DNA of 64,000 nucleotides from Siphonodentalium dalli (lineage: Eukaryota; Mollusca; Scaphopoda; Gadilida; Siphonodentaliidae): contig CP136069.1 in the NCBI GenBank assembly GCA_032622095.1, forward strand, positions 204,396,690 through 204,460,689, in the 5' to 3' direction. The notes under the pieces were generated by a model that was not told the DNA's origin, did no database searches, and saw only the letters and a program-made list of their open reading frames with translations. How positions within the stretch are numbered: the stretch's first letter is position 1; the number at the start of each line of letters is the position of its first letter. Shown here piece after piece: positions 52,655-62,925 of this stretch. Both the position numbers and the translations under genes were made by a program.

Positions 52655-55600
52655 TCACTTGCCACCAGGATCCCAAGGCCATTGATCTGGAGAACCTGCT
52701 TTATTTCGGAGCCAGGTGTGATTCATTGGATTCTGGCTTGGGTTCTCCCTGTATGTTTGTTTGACACTTACAGGTATGAAACCTGAACTTGGTTTGCAGA
52801 TCCAGGTCGACCTGCTTTCCGAACTGCCCTTAGTCAATAGGTCATTATCCAGTTGATGGTTCGGCTGGTCGTATACCTGTGTTGTTGATAAAACATCATT
52901 CACGATGTCAGGAGGCTTCAGATATATTGGATGTTGCTCTGGCTGTTCATCGTCAAAGAAAGGTGGCTTGTTCATTTGACCCGCAGTTTCACCACAAGAG
53001 TCAAAGGGAACCTGGCTTAGAACTGTTGACGCAGCATCTAAGACAATAGCGGATGATTCCCGAACTGTGGGAACAGCGTCTGAGATGTTAACGTCTGATT
53101 CCAGGACTGCCGAATCAGCATCAGAGAAGCCTGATGTGATCGAATACATGGTCGAGTTAAAGCCAATTTTCTCGTATTCAAGGAAGGATATATCGCCATC
53201 GGATGTCAAAGACTCAAACTGTGCGAGAAGAGGGATCTGGGCGTCTCTCAGATCGCCTCTGTCTCCACCTGACCATCCTTGCTGCTGAAGCAGAACTGCA
53301 TCTTCTTCAGATTCTGAATAATCTATTGACCTCAGCTCCAGAGAAACGCTATCGTCCCATTCTAGATTGATATCATAGATCGGCGACTCTTCATCTTGTA
53401 AGAAGCTTGTGTTGGCATCGTGGTTGATATATGTCTCATCCGGCGATAGTGGTTTATGCTGAACTGCATTTCTTGAATAGAATGCATACTCATCTGGTGT
53501 CAGGAGTTGCATGTCGTCTATTTCAGACTGTACATTCAGCAGTTTGTCGGACAAGGTTGTCAGTTCCTGCACCAGTGTCCCTGGTTGTTCATCGTTGATA
53601 AATTGCCCAGACGCAGAATCATTTACCTCCAACACTAAAGCGGGTGTCGGCCTAATAGGAAGACTCGTTGTTGTTGGAGCTTCAGTCTTCAACTCAGAGC
53701 TGGGAAACATCAGAGTTGGATCGAGAGACTCGGATCTGGATGTCAACGTTTCTGCTAATGGCGATATTGGAACCTCAAAATCTCGGAAATCGAGACGGGG
53801 AGAATCCCTGTGCATTGAAGCAGACTCGGTAAACCATTCTTCTGAGGGTGGATCACTCTGCGCCGAAGAAGTTTGTCGGGAATCTTTGCGGACCTGGAGC
53901 TTTGTGACTATATTATTGTCAGCTACTTCTTCCCCAACTAATTCAATTGGGTTGCCCTCCACTCTCTTATTTCCATGTGCCGACTTGATGGCTGTTGTTG
54001 ACGGCTGATTGTCCAGGACTGCCGTTTTGGATGCCATCTTTTCTGATAATCCGCCTTGTAGCAACTTTTTGATAAGTAAGTGTAGATATTGTTTGGATGC
54101 TGGCTGGTTGTAGGCCACTTGCCCTGCCATAGTGTCTTCTGATGTGTTGACCGTTTGATTAGAATGGCGATCTGCAGGAACACTGTCGGTCTCTATGGAA
54201 CTCGTACATAATGGTTGGTCCTGTGCGGCCGTTCTGGATGCCATCTGTATCGCAGACTTGGGAGACATTTCTTCTTCTTCTGAGGGCGATACTGGAACAT
54301 CATAATCTCGGAAATCGAGACGGGGATGATTTCTCTGTATCGAAGACTTGGGAGACATTTCTTCTGAGGGCGATACTGGAACCTCAAGGTCTCGGGAATC
54401 AAGACGGGGAGGATCCCTTTGTGTCGCAGACTTGGGAGACATTTCTTCTGAGGGCGATACTGGAACCTCAATGTCTCGAGAATCAAGACGGAGAGGATCT
54501 CTCTGCGCCGAAGAAGTTTGTGAGGCTTTACTGTTGTCCGCCACCTCTTCCCTATCTAAATCAATTGGACTGCCCCTCGCTCTCTCATGCCCATGTGTCG
54601 AGTCAGTGGTTATCGTCCACGATTGGGTGTCCATAGCGACCGTTTTGGATGCCCTCTTTTCTGTCAATTGATTTGAAGTTTCGATTGGAGGCATGTGAAT
54701 TTGTGCCCCCAGTGCATCTATGCTCTCCAAAGCTGGTTGGCGATGGGTGGATGTCCTCTTGGAGTTTCCATATTTGTCTCCAATATATGATGACTGGTCT
54801 TGGACGGCCATTTTGGATGATCTCTTGGAATTTGCATCTTGGGCTCCAAAAGTGGAAAACTTCAGTTCACGTAAGGTGGACGCTAAGCTATACAGTCTTC
54901 GACTTCTAAAATAGCCCTTCTTAGCGTAGTTTTCCATCAATGCTCGTACTTCGTTCGCAACCCTGACTGACTCTTGCAGCTCGACTCGGAAATAACTTCT
55001 CCGCTTTTGGGGGATCCGGAACTCCTCTTGAACTATACGGACCACGGAATGGGTCTCTCGCCATTCTTCTTGTGCCTTATCTTCAAGTTTACGAATTCGC
55101 TCGACCTCGATCTTAGCTTCTTGGAGTTTCATCGGCTGATCATATTCACGCAAATCGTCCAAGAGGTCCCACATCTCACTGTTGGCTCTGTAAAATTCTT
55201 TTAGAATATTTACCTTCTCCGCTTCTAGTTCTTTTAGAAAGCAAACTACATTGTATAGGACTGCACCGCCGATATATCGGGCATCTATATACTCACCCAC
55301 AAAGTCGTGCACCTCCTTCTTAAGACAGTCTAACTCATCCGATTCTTCTAGAAAACTTTTTCTCTGATCTCCCAACTGGATGTCTCTTATTTCTCGGACC
55401 ATTTCGTCTCTCCATTCCTTATTCTTTCGCTCACGTCTTGCTTTATTGCCCAAACTGGAAATCTTTTTATATAACAACAGTATTTTGGAATTTATGCCCC
55501 TCCATCTTTTCTCTACTTTCTCTCTCCTTTGGCTGACGTTGTTCATTTTTTCCTCGGCTTCCTGATAACCCATCGGTTGGTCAGATTTGCCCATCAACTC

Positions 55601-56233
55601 CCAGTAAATGTCTGTAATATCCCTGTCGGCTTTGCGCAATTCACATGAAGCTCTCACCCTATCCATATTTAGTTCGTGTATGGTGGATTTTACATTCCTT
55701 TCACACACGCCCCTATCAACATAGTCTGTAATCATGTCCTCCACTTTATGTGCAAGATCCATTGACTCTCGTTCCTCTTCTTGAAACTGCTCTTCCTCCT
55801 CTTCAGACCGGAAGTGGGTTATGTCATTGATAATTTTGTATTTCCGTCTCAAAGTTTTTATATATTCCTTATTTGACTGTCTTTGGTCTTCACTTGGTGG
55901 TGGGTCGCTTGTTAATGGTACTTTGCCAGGAGGCTTTTCAAATCCAGTTGGCTTTGGCATGTGCACAGCATTGGCCATGGGCTGCTGACAATACCCAGTC
56001 GAAAACTCCGGACTATACCGGGGATTGACGGAATATGGCACACCTGGTGAATAATACCCTGGTGCTTGAGCTGGCCATGGATTATACACGGGACAGTATG
56101 GTGGATACCCATAGCTTTGTTGTGGGTTGAAGCCATACCTGGGAGTTTGACCTGGTAGGTTGTGACCTTGATTAGTACTGGACATCTCAATTGAACCAGA
56201 CCCTAAATAAATCAGGCGTAACAGGCTTATCAA
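52655..56233 (-). CDS. E2 long ORF, novel coiled-coil and repeat protein
   Basis: 1192 codons; a better start is ATG 56183-56185 (GAGATGT context), giving 1176. N terminus (24-90) is Tyr/Pro/Gly-rich. A charged helical region contains two related ~100-residue repeats (about 158-258 and 303-402), each ending W(E/D)L(M/L)...DQPM...QEA, and a partial third (422-460). Then comes a disordered part with about four copies of a Pro/Glu unit containing VPVSPSEEMSPKS, and an acidic C terminus ending WPWDPGGK. No zinc knuckle, protease or polymerase motif is seen. The TGA stop lies inside GCAA|GTGAGT, a splice-donor consensus. It occupies the gag position but is not recognised; it might be a divergent structural protein or a captured host gene. 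Confidence 0.8.
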   Translation of the reverse strand: MISLLRLIYLGSGSIEMSSTNQGHNLPGQTPRYGFNPQQSYGYPPYCPVYNPWPAQAPGYYSPGVPYSVNPRYSPEFSTGYCQQPMANAVHMPKPTGFEKPPGKVPLTSDPPPSEDQRQSNKEYIKTLRRKYKIINDITHFRSEEEEEQFQEEERESMDLAHKVEDMITDYVDRGVCERNVKSTIHELNMDRVRASCELRKADRDITDIYWELMGKSDQPMGYQEAEEKMNNVSQRREKVEKRWRGINSKILLLYKKISSLGNKARRERKNKEWRDEMVREIRDIQLGDQRKSFLEESDELDCLKKEVHDFVGEYIDARYIGGAVLYNVVCFLKELEAEKVNILKEFYRANSEMWDLLDDLREYDQPMKLQEAKIEVERIRKLEDKAQEEWRETHSVVRIVQEEFRIPQKRRSYFRVELQESVRVANEVRALMENYAKKGYFRSRRLYSLASTLRELKFSTFGAQDANSKRSSKMAVQDQSSYIGDKYGNSKRTSTHRQPALESIDALGAQIHMPPIETSNQLTEKRASKTVAMDTQSWTITTDSTHGHERARGSPIDLDREEVADNSKASQTSSAQRDPLRLDSRDIEVPVSPSEEMSPKSATQRDPPRLDSRDLEVPVSPSEEMSPKSSIQRNHPRLDFRDYDVPVSPSEEEEMSPKSAIQMASRTAAQDQPLCTSSIETDSVPADRHSNQTVNTSEDTMAGQVAYNQPASKQYLHLLIKKLLQGGLSEKMASKTAVLDNQPSTTAIKSAHGNKRVEGNPIELVGEEVADNNIVTKLQVRKDSRQTSSAQSDPPSEEWFTESASMHRDSPRLDFRDFEVPISPLAETLTSRSESLDPTLMFPSSELKTEAPTTTSLPIRPTPALVLEVNDSASGQFINDEQPGTLVQELTTLSDKLLNVQSEIDDMQLLTPDEYAFYSRNAVQHKPLSPDETYINHDANTSFLQDEESPIYDINLEWDDSVSLELRSIDYSESEEDAVLLQQQGWSGGDRGDLRDAQIPLLAQFESLTSDGDISFLEYEKIGFNSTMYSITSGFSDADSAVLESDVNISDAVPTVRESSAIVLDAASTVLSQVPFDSCGETAGQMNKPPFFDDEQPEQHPIYLKPPDIVNDVLSTTQVYDQPNHQLDNDLLTKGSSESRSTWICKPSSGFIPVSVKQTYRENPSQNPMNHTWLRNKAGSPDQWPWDPGGK

Positions 56234-58907
56234 TTAATTTATTCCAGTCTGACCAATCAAGCGGCACGGTATGTAAATACCCAATTCCAAGCGTTTCAGA
56301 GTATGATTGACAAATCAATTGGTTAGTGCACTAGCAATAGTGCAATACTACAAGTGATTTGCCCTCTAAACTTCCGAAAACTTTGTAGGTACTTTTAATT
56401 AATCTATCTCAATTTAAATCAATACACAAAGGAAAAAAACAATTGAATATTCCAACAAGCAATCTGAGCAGCTATCTTATGAATACATGAGATATAATGC
56501 AATTTCAACAGGAATGACTGAACACAAACCGAGGTTCCAAAAAATCATTCCCAGCAAATCTGCATCCGGAAAATACACAACAGGGCTCAGAAAACTTAAG
56601 CAATATTCCTAGAACAAAAAATAATGGAAATAAATATACCTATTCTGACACACTAAACATGACAATTACTGCACAGAGAATACATAACTTATACTATTTA
56701 ATACCAAGCAATTAATTTAATACTGTGCAAATGTGTATCAGAAATTCACAAAAATTAATACATATACATCAGGGTCTCCAAAGTAAATTTAACTTGTACA
56801 GAGAACCTGATCACAGTGACAAAAATATATGAAACAAAAAACCAATTACATTTAGGTTAATCAGCTCTAAAAGTAAACATAACTTATATTGGCAAGCTGA
56901 TTGCAAAACTACTGGTAGATAAATTGAATCGATGTGTATCAATTTAACTACAAGATATAGGCTGGCTTAATCCAGTCCGTTTCTTATGAAAAGAGTAATC
57001 TCCCTGGAAGAACGGCTGGATTATGTAAGAAATTAAGGTATTGAACGGTTATGCCCGCATCAATTTCTAAATTTGAAGTTGATCATTGAATGAACAAGAA
57101 ATATAGATTCTGTTAACACAATGAAATATTTATTCAGCCAGAGAGTTATGGAATATATAACATAAGAGAAGTTGTAAGCATGGGAATTATGAACCAATTC
57201 AGAAATATATGGAAAATGCCTACTCAGAATACTACAAAAATATAATTTTATCTCATAGGCTACACACAAATAATTAATTCATCCATCAAAAATAACCACA
57301 TACAAAATACTAATGAAAAAATATGCATATATCATAGACGTGTATATAATTTATTGAAGAATAAATCAGGGTCTCATAAGTTAATCAACTTATGCAGAGA
57401 AACTGATCACATTGACATTAGAAATATAATAAATCAGTGTCTCAAAAGTAAATATACTCATACAGAGAAACTAATCACAATGACATGAAAATATATAAAT
57501 AAATGCAAAACTACAATAAATTATTACCCAAATTTGAATTAAACGAGAAAACTCGCCTTAATTTATCAAGAGATCCGACTCAAATGTCAAAAGAAGTGGA
57601 ACTCATAGTTTTTATCCAAATTCTAATTAAACGAGACAACTCGCGTTAGTTCAGGTGGTTAGTTAATCAAAATCTCTGATTCAAATGTCACATGGAGTGA
57701 AACTCATGTGGAGCTGTGTCTTATCCTTGTGGACTGTCCAATACAAACTCTAATATTTGACATCAGATAGAACAAGTTTCATGCTGATTTTACAAGAATT
57801 TCCTTTCAGTTGAATACTGGTTGAGCTGGATTAATTAATATGTTTATACTGGAAACTGTTATATATGAGCTGTTGAAGTTGATCCAATTACTGTCCAATT
57901 TTAACTCTGGATATGTTGATATCTGCATAAGGATGAACATGTAATTTTCAGGCTGCTTGGTTATCCATATTCAAATTAAACGAGTGGCTCGCGTTAATCT
58001 ATTAAAAGTCAAGAGCATGAAAATCATGTTGAGTCAACATTGAGAAATGTTGATGTCCAATTTAAACTCAGATATCTGACATCAAGTTGAACAAGATATT
58101 TCAGGCTGCTTTCAAAGTTTGTCAAGAATTTTATTTCAGTTGAATCGTGGTTGAGCTGGTATAACGAAAATTGTCCAAGTTGTTGGGAACTGCCAAATGT
58201 TATATTTTCACCACTGGTATTTCACTGGTATGGCATCTAAATTGGTTTGATGGGTGGAACAGAACTATTTAGTTGGTTGTGACTTGTATTCATGTCGATT
58301 ATTGATGAGTTGTGGCATGTTCAAATCAGTTGGCAGATTGAACTACATTGTGATTGACCTTTTGTGTGAAAAATTAGGTAAGTTTATCTGACCGTAATTC
58401 TGTTGACACTGGGCAGCGAAGTTGTTCAAGCACCTTCCTCTCTCCCCTGTCTTCAAAAACTGGCCAGCTAGCTGTGGTGAAGAATTGCTGTCCGGAAACT
58501 GTCTTACTTTATGCTATTTTTAGCACAAAGCGGCACATTGGAATTTTGTGCAGAAACGGCACAGCAAAAGTCAATTTTACACTTTGAAACATGTTGTCAG
58601 CAGAATTCATCAATCGTATTATTAAATATATATATTCAGCAACATTATCATGGTTCAAACACGACCGAACTCTGAAAGTATAGTCTTCACGAACGGAAAA
58701 TTACATCAAATTGACAAGTCATTTTCACAAAGTTTTCGGCCTCAAAATACACATTTTCGTCTCCCCGCGTGGTTCGACACTACAACGTCGCCAATAAAAC
58801 CAAACAGGACATTGTATTGTCTATTAACATGGTTTATTCTATACTAATATAACACAGTTCATAATAATCAGGGCCATCCCATCCTCGTCGCCAATAAAGC
58901 AAAACAT
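56234..58907 (-). other. E2 5' leader
   Basis: AT-rich with no long open frame. Two segments of about 200-250 bases are repeated (57590-57840 and 57950-58160, sharing TCCAAT...AAACTC and TTTCAGTTGAAT followed by GGTTGAGCTGG). Three small hairpins of the form ATTAAACGAG-N-CTCGC lie at 57538-57562, 57625-57649 and 57975-57998. Confidence 0.6.
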
Positions 58908-58923
58908 CCCATCCTCGTCGCCA
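58908..58923 (-). promoter_or_regulatory. E2 primer-binding site, tRNA-Ser
   Basis: The + strand CCCATCCTCGTCGCCA equals the 3' end of animal tRNA-Ser(GCU) as remembered, one base from the 5' LTR. A second copy lies at 58878-58893, and a shorter CGTCGCCAATAAAACCAAAC piece near 58791. Confidence 0.8.
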
Positions 58924-58924
58924 A

Positions 58925-59137
58925 TGAAGCAAAACAGGACTATACATTGTCTATTCAACATGGTTTATTATGCACAAGTCAAGGTAAAGTCATTATAAGC
59001 AAGATGTCAGCCAAATACGTGTGGTCTTGTCGGGATTCAGTTCTGTTCTGTTCTTCTTGGTAGCTGGGAGTGACGTCACATCCTCGGGTGCACTCGTACC
59101 GGATAACCGGTACTCTTCGGGACCTAAAACCACTACA
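58925..59137 (-). repeat. E2 5' LTR
   Basis: 213 bases, visibly identical to the 3' LTR, with TGACGTCA at 59071-59078. Confidence 0.9.
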
Positions 59138-59239
59138 TCTCTTTTCGACTGGTGGTCATGATCTGCCTATTGTCAATCTGACAACTTGCTCAAATGTACA
59201 TGTAGGGTCATTGACAAATTTACATGAGATTGCTTGAAA

Positions 59240-59960
59240 TTGAAGTTGTAATTAAGATTCACTTTCAGTTTCACTTCACAAATTATCTGTGTAATTTTAA
59301 AAGAGTAGAATCTGTCGGTCTGTCTGTCTAATTCACAAAGGGGCCGCAGCCCTCTCCCTGAATAAAGGCTCCCAAAGGGAACCTGTTTCAGCTAGTTTTA
59401 GCTTATAATAATACTATTTGATTTTCTGGCAATCAAGATGAATACAAACACACAAGCCGTGACAAGGGATAATGTCGGGAAATTATAATTAATTTTTGTT
59501 GTTCTTCTTCTTCTACTAGTAACTGCTTGGACTGTAAAGTAATTCCAGTATAAATGGTCTCGTTGTACTCTCTTCTCGTGTACTTTCTCGTGTGTGCTTA
59601 ACGTACTCTATGTGCTGTGATACACTTGTACAATTAAAAATACTCTTGTGCGCAATAGGGGCCGCAGCCTATGGGTATTGTGATAGGGGCCGCAGCCTAT
59701 GGGTAATTAATAGACTACGAAAATTACATATGCCTGATGACCACTAGTCAGAATCCGATCTGGTACGTAACAGGGCTAATGCCCTCCATGTCAGACCACA
59801 GTCGCTGTTCAGCAATGAGTGACTAGCTAATTTTTTTTAATTCACTTAATTTTGAGAATCAAGTAACATAGTGATTGGGACAAATTATCTGTGTATATAA
59901 AAGAGTAGAATTTGTCCGTCTGTCTGTCTAATTCACAAAGGGGACGCAGCCTATGGGCCG
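59240..59960 (+). repeat. Dispersed repeat pair around AGAATNTGTC(C/G)GTCTGTCTGTC
   Basis: ACAAATTATCTGTGTA through TCTAATTCACAAAGGG occurs at about 59278-59343 and 59880-59942. Between them AGGGGCCGCAGCCTATGGGT occurs twice (59656-59705). GGCTCCCAAAG at 59368 recurs at 62526, linking this block to the palindrome arrays downstream. Confidence 0.65.
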
Positions 59961-60740
59961 CCAAATTAACATATACTCAAATATTTGGAGATATCTCTAA
60001 ATATTTGGAGATATCTCTAAAATGATTTGGAGATATCTCTAAATATTTGGAGATATCTCTAATTATTTGGAGATATCTCTAAATATTTGGAGATATCTCT
60101 AAATATCTGGAGATATCTCTAAATTGCACTTATCTCTAAATGAATTAGAGATATCTCCAAATGAATTGAAGAAGACTCTAAGTCATTTGAAGATATCTCT
60201 AATTCATTTAAGGATAAGTTCTTTTTGGACATATCTGTAATACTTCTCCATAATTCAATTTGGAGATATCTCTAAATATTTGGAGATATCTCTAAATATT
60301 TGGTGATATCTCTAAATATTTGGAGATATCTCTAAATAATTGGAGATATCTCTAAATATTTGGATATATCTCCAAATAATTGGAGATATCTCCAAATGAT
60401 TGGATATATCTCCAAATGAATTAGAGATATCTCTAAATATTTGGAGATATCTCTAAATCGACATATCCACAATTGGACATAACCGTAATTAATTACTTCT
60501 CCATAATTCGATTTGAAGATATCTCTAATTCATTTGAAGATACATGTATCTCTAAATAATTGGAGATATCTCCAAATAATAGGAGATATCTCCAAATGAA
60601 TTAGAGATATCTCTAACTATTTGGAGATATCTCTAAATATTTGGAGATATCTCTAAATAATTGGAGATATCTCCAAATGAATTAGAGATATCTCCAAATC
60701 GAATTAGAGATATCTCTAAATCGACATATCCACAATTCAA
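59960..60740. repeat. Array of GATATC-centred palindromic 20-mers, first block
   Basis: Dozens of copies resembling TATTTGGAGATATCTCTAAA, which approximates the perfect palindrome TTTAGAGATATCTCTAAA. It is preceded by GCAGCCTATGGGCCGCCAAA plus TTAAC, the inverted form of the flank seen at 62477 and 31630. Confidence 0.9.
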
Positions 60741-61824
60741 ATTTGAAATTACCATAATTATCTATAATTAAAATAATAAATTCTCCCCTTCATTTCCTTT
60801 GCGATGGATTGTCTGGTTGCGTATACACAAGCCGTTCCGCTCGTATCTGTTTAGCTAAAATTGAGCTATCATCTGCCCTGAAAAAATTTGTTTCAGCAGA
60901 TTTTGATGCAAGGCGACGTCATCATGTGACCCATCTGGGGGCGATATTTTTAGACGCCAAAATTACATAACTTGAATTGAGTCGCGAAGCGGTTGTCAAT
61001 GACGCTTCGTTTACATAACAAATTTAATACTATTAATCAGACTTTTTGTTGCGCTATTAATATCATCACATATGAAGTTATGAATTAGGTCTAGTAACAT
61101 ATTGGCAATTAAATGATGGGGTAAATATTGGAAATTGTATCAGTTTGACTTTCTTGTTCAACATTGAACTCCATATATATTTACAACTACATGTACAATT
61201 AATTTATTTTGTGAACAAAATTCTAAACTTAAAATCATGGAATGAGCTAAATGTAAAATCAACTGTGCATGTATTACTGCATGTATATAGTCCACTGTAA
61301 CTGTAGACCTACCGGTACCGTAGGCTATGGCATTTCATGGTCATTAGCAAATAAAAGTGTTTTTTATCCCTCACTGTTGTATCAATTACCCCGGTACGTA
61401 ATTTTAGGGACGTGAGTGATGACAGTATAGAGGGCGGTGGGTTGGGATGGGGTGGTGGTGGTATGGGTACCTTACCAGTAGGTGTAATTTCTCACTCCCA
61501 ACCTTGGTGCAAAGTTTGGTTATAAAACTTTCAGAAGTTGGAAAGGTCATGCCTGACACAACATTAGTAATTAATTACATTGACATTGGTTTTCTCCATT
61601 TATTTAGTGACTATATCGCTTACAGTCAAATATTCTTCTTAATTCCCTTCATAACTGTTGGAAAAAATTGCTATTTTAGGCAGTTTAATTTCAATATCAC
61701 TTCTGCACATGCAGGGAGGCATCATTGCATGTTGAAATAAATTTCATACAAGGAGCCTATTTGAGCCTATATGTCAGGTATTAGTTGACTTTGAATCATT
61801 TAGGAATAGCAAAAGGCTATATCA
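60741..61824. other. Sequence between palindrome arrays
   Basis: No gene is recognised. A GT/GG-rich patch (GGGATGGGGTGGTGGTGGTA) lies near 61445. The 97-codon frame at 61447-61740 lacks motifs or splice-site support. Confidence 0.35.
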
Positions 61825-62480
61825 AAATATTTAGAGATATCTCCAAATATTTAGAGATATCTCCAAATATTTAGAGATATCTCTCATTCATTTGAAGATA
61901 TCTCCCATTCATTTGAAGATATCTCAAATTAATTGGAGATATCTCTAAATATTTAGAGATATCTCTAAATATTTAGAGATATCTCTAAATATTTAGAGAT
62001 ATCTCTAAATATTTAGAGATATCTCCAAATATTTAGAGATATCTCTAATTGGTTTGCACTTCTCCGCAAATGAGTACTTACCCACAATAAAGAACGGGCA
62101 ATTGGAGATAACTCCAAATAAATTGGAGATATCTCTAAATGAATTGAAGATATCTCTAATTCATTTATGGATAAGTACGACAAATCAGATTTACTTCTCC
62201 TTAAATGCATTTGTGGATATCTCTAAATGATTTGAAGAGATCTTCAAATATTTGGAGATATCTTGAAATATTTAAAGATATCTCTAAATAATTGCAGATA
62301 TCTCTAAACATTTAGAGATACATGTATCTTGAAATGGATTGATGTCCTAAATAATTAAGGTATGATTTGAAGAGCTCTCCAAATCGATTTAGAGATATCT
62401 ACAAATGATTTGAAGATATCTCCAAATGAATTAGACATATTTCTAAATATTTGGAGATATCTTCAAATATTTGAGTATAA
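61825..62480. repeat. Array of GATATC-centred palindromic 20-mers, second block
   Basis: Copies of ATTTAGAGATATCTCTAAAT and diverged variants, then GTATAAGTTAATTTGGCTGC at the right border. Confidence 0.88.
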
Positions 62481-62599
62481 GTTAATTTGGCTGCCCATAG
62501 CAGCCCCCTCCGATGCTGAATAAAGGCTCCCAAAGCCTCAGAAAAAAAATCAAAAATATTTTTTTTTTTTTAGATTTAACTCCTTGCTCAATTTAACAA

Positions 62600-62914
62600 G
62601 GGGGCCTCGGTGGCTCAATCGGTTAGGGGTACAACTCCAAGCCGTTTCGCCTTCCAGCGCTGGCGATAAGGGTTCAAATCCACATGTTTCCATCGTGGAC
62701 TTTGTAACTCGAAATCGTTATCTGGGAAAGTTGCCAGTTACTTGCCGATGGCCGGTGGTTTGCCGCACATGATCGACGAGTTTATCAGCCATTGAAATCA
62801 CTGTTAGATTAGCCGTAAGTGCGCGGATTTCCTCCACCATTAAAAACTGGCAATGTCGTGATATGGCCTTAGTGGCTAAAGCGACATAAAACCCTAATCA
62901 ATCAATCAATCAAT
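62600..62914 (+). mobile_element. tRNA-derived SINE with AATC tail and 11-bp target duplication
   Basis: Box A-like TGGCTCAATCGG (62611-62622) and box B-like GGTTCAAATCC (62671-62681) form an internal RNA polymerase III promoter. The tail is (AATC)n preceded by GCGACATAAAACCCT, a form common in molluscan SINEs as remembered. CAATTTAACAA is duplicated exactly at 62589-62599 and 62915-62925. Confidence 0.9.
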
Positions 62915-62925
62915 CAATTTAACAA

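Larger units (their letters stand above)
51384..53567. repeat. 2184-bp duplicated block, right copy
   Basis: Matches 42320-44503. Here the block runs uninterrupted into the rest of E2, so this is the arrangement expected of the original locus, with E1 inserted just outside it. Confidence 0.9.
51535..59137 (-). mobile_element. E2: LTR retroelement carrying one long novel ORF and no pol
   Basis: 7.6 kb between two 213-bp LTRs that look identical, flanked by TCTC at 51531-51534 and 59138-59141. It has a tRNA-Ser primer site and a polypurine tract. There is no protease, reverse transcriptase, RNase H or integrase motif, so replication must be supplied in trans. The 5' leader (56186-58907) of about 2.7 kb has no long frame but has duplicated segments and three conserved hairpins. 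Identical LTRs indicate a recent insertion. Confidence 0.9.

Noticed and set aside
52102-52659. Splicing of the E2 main ORF (donor GCAA|GTGAGT) to the 119-codon frame
   Set aside because: The most obvious acceptor, ACAACAG near 52136, joins in the wrong phase, and the frame is closed by TAA just upstream; the junction is left unresolved.
53511-54636. Forward ORFs up to 165 codons opposite the E2 ORF
   Set aside because: Shadows of the long - strand ORF, including its Pro/Glu repeats.
51535-59137. E2 classed as a Ty3/gypsy element
   Set aside because: No polymerase or integrase is present to assign a superfamily; a 4-bp duplication and TG...CA termini alone do not decide.
62600-62690. A tRNA gene
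   Set aside because: A and B boxes are present, but there is no cloverleaf with an anticodon arm recognisable, and an AATC-tailed body with target duplication follows; it is a SINE head.
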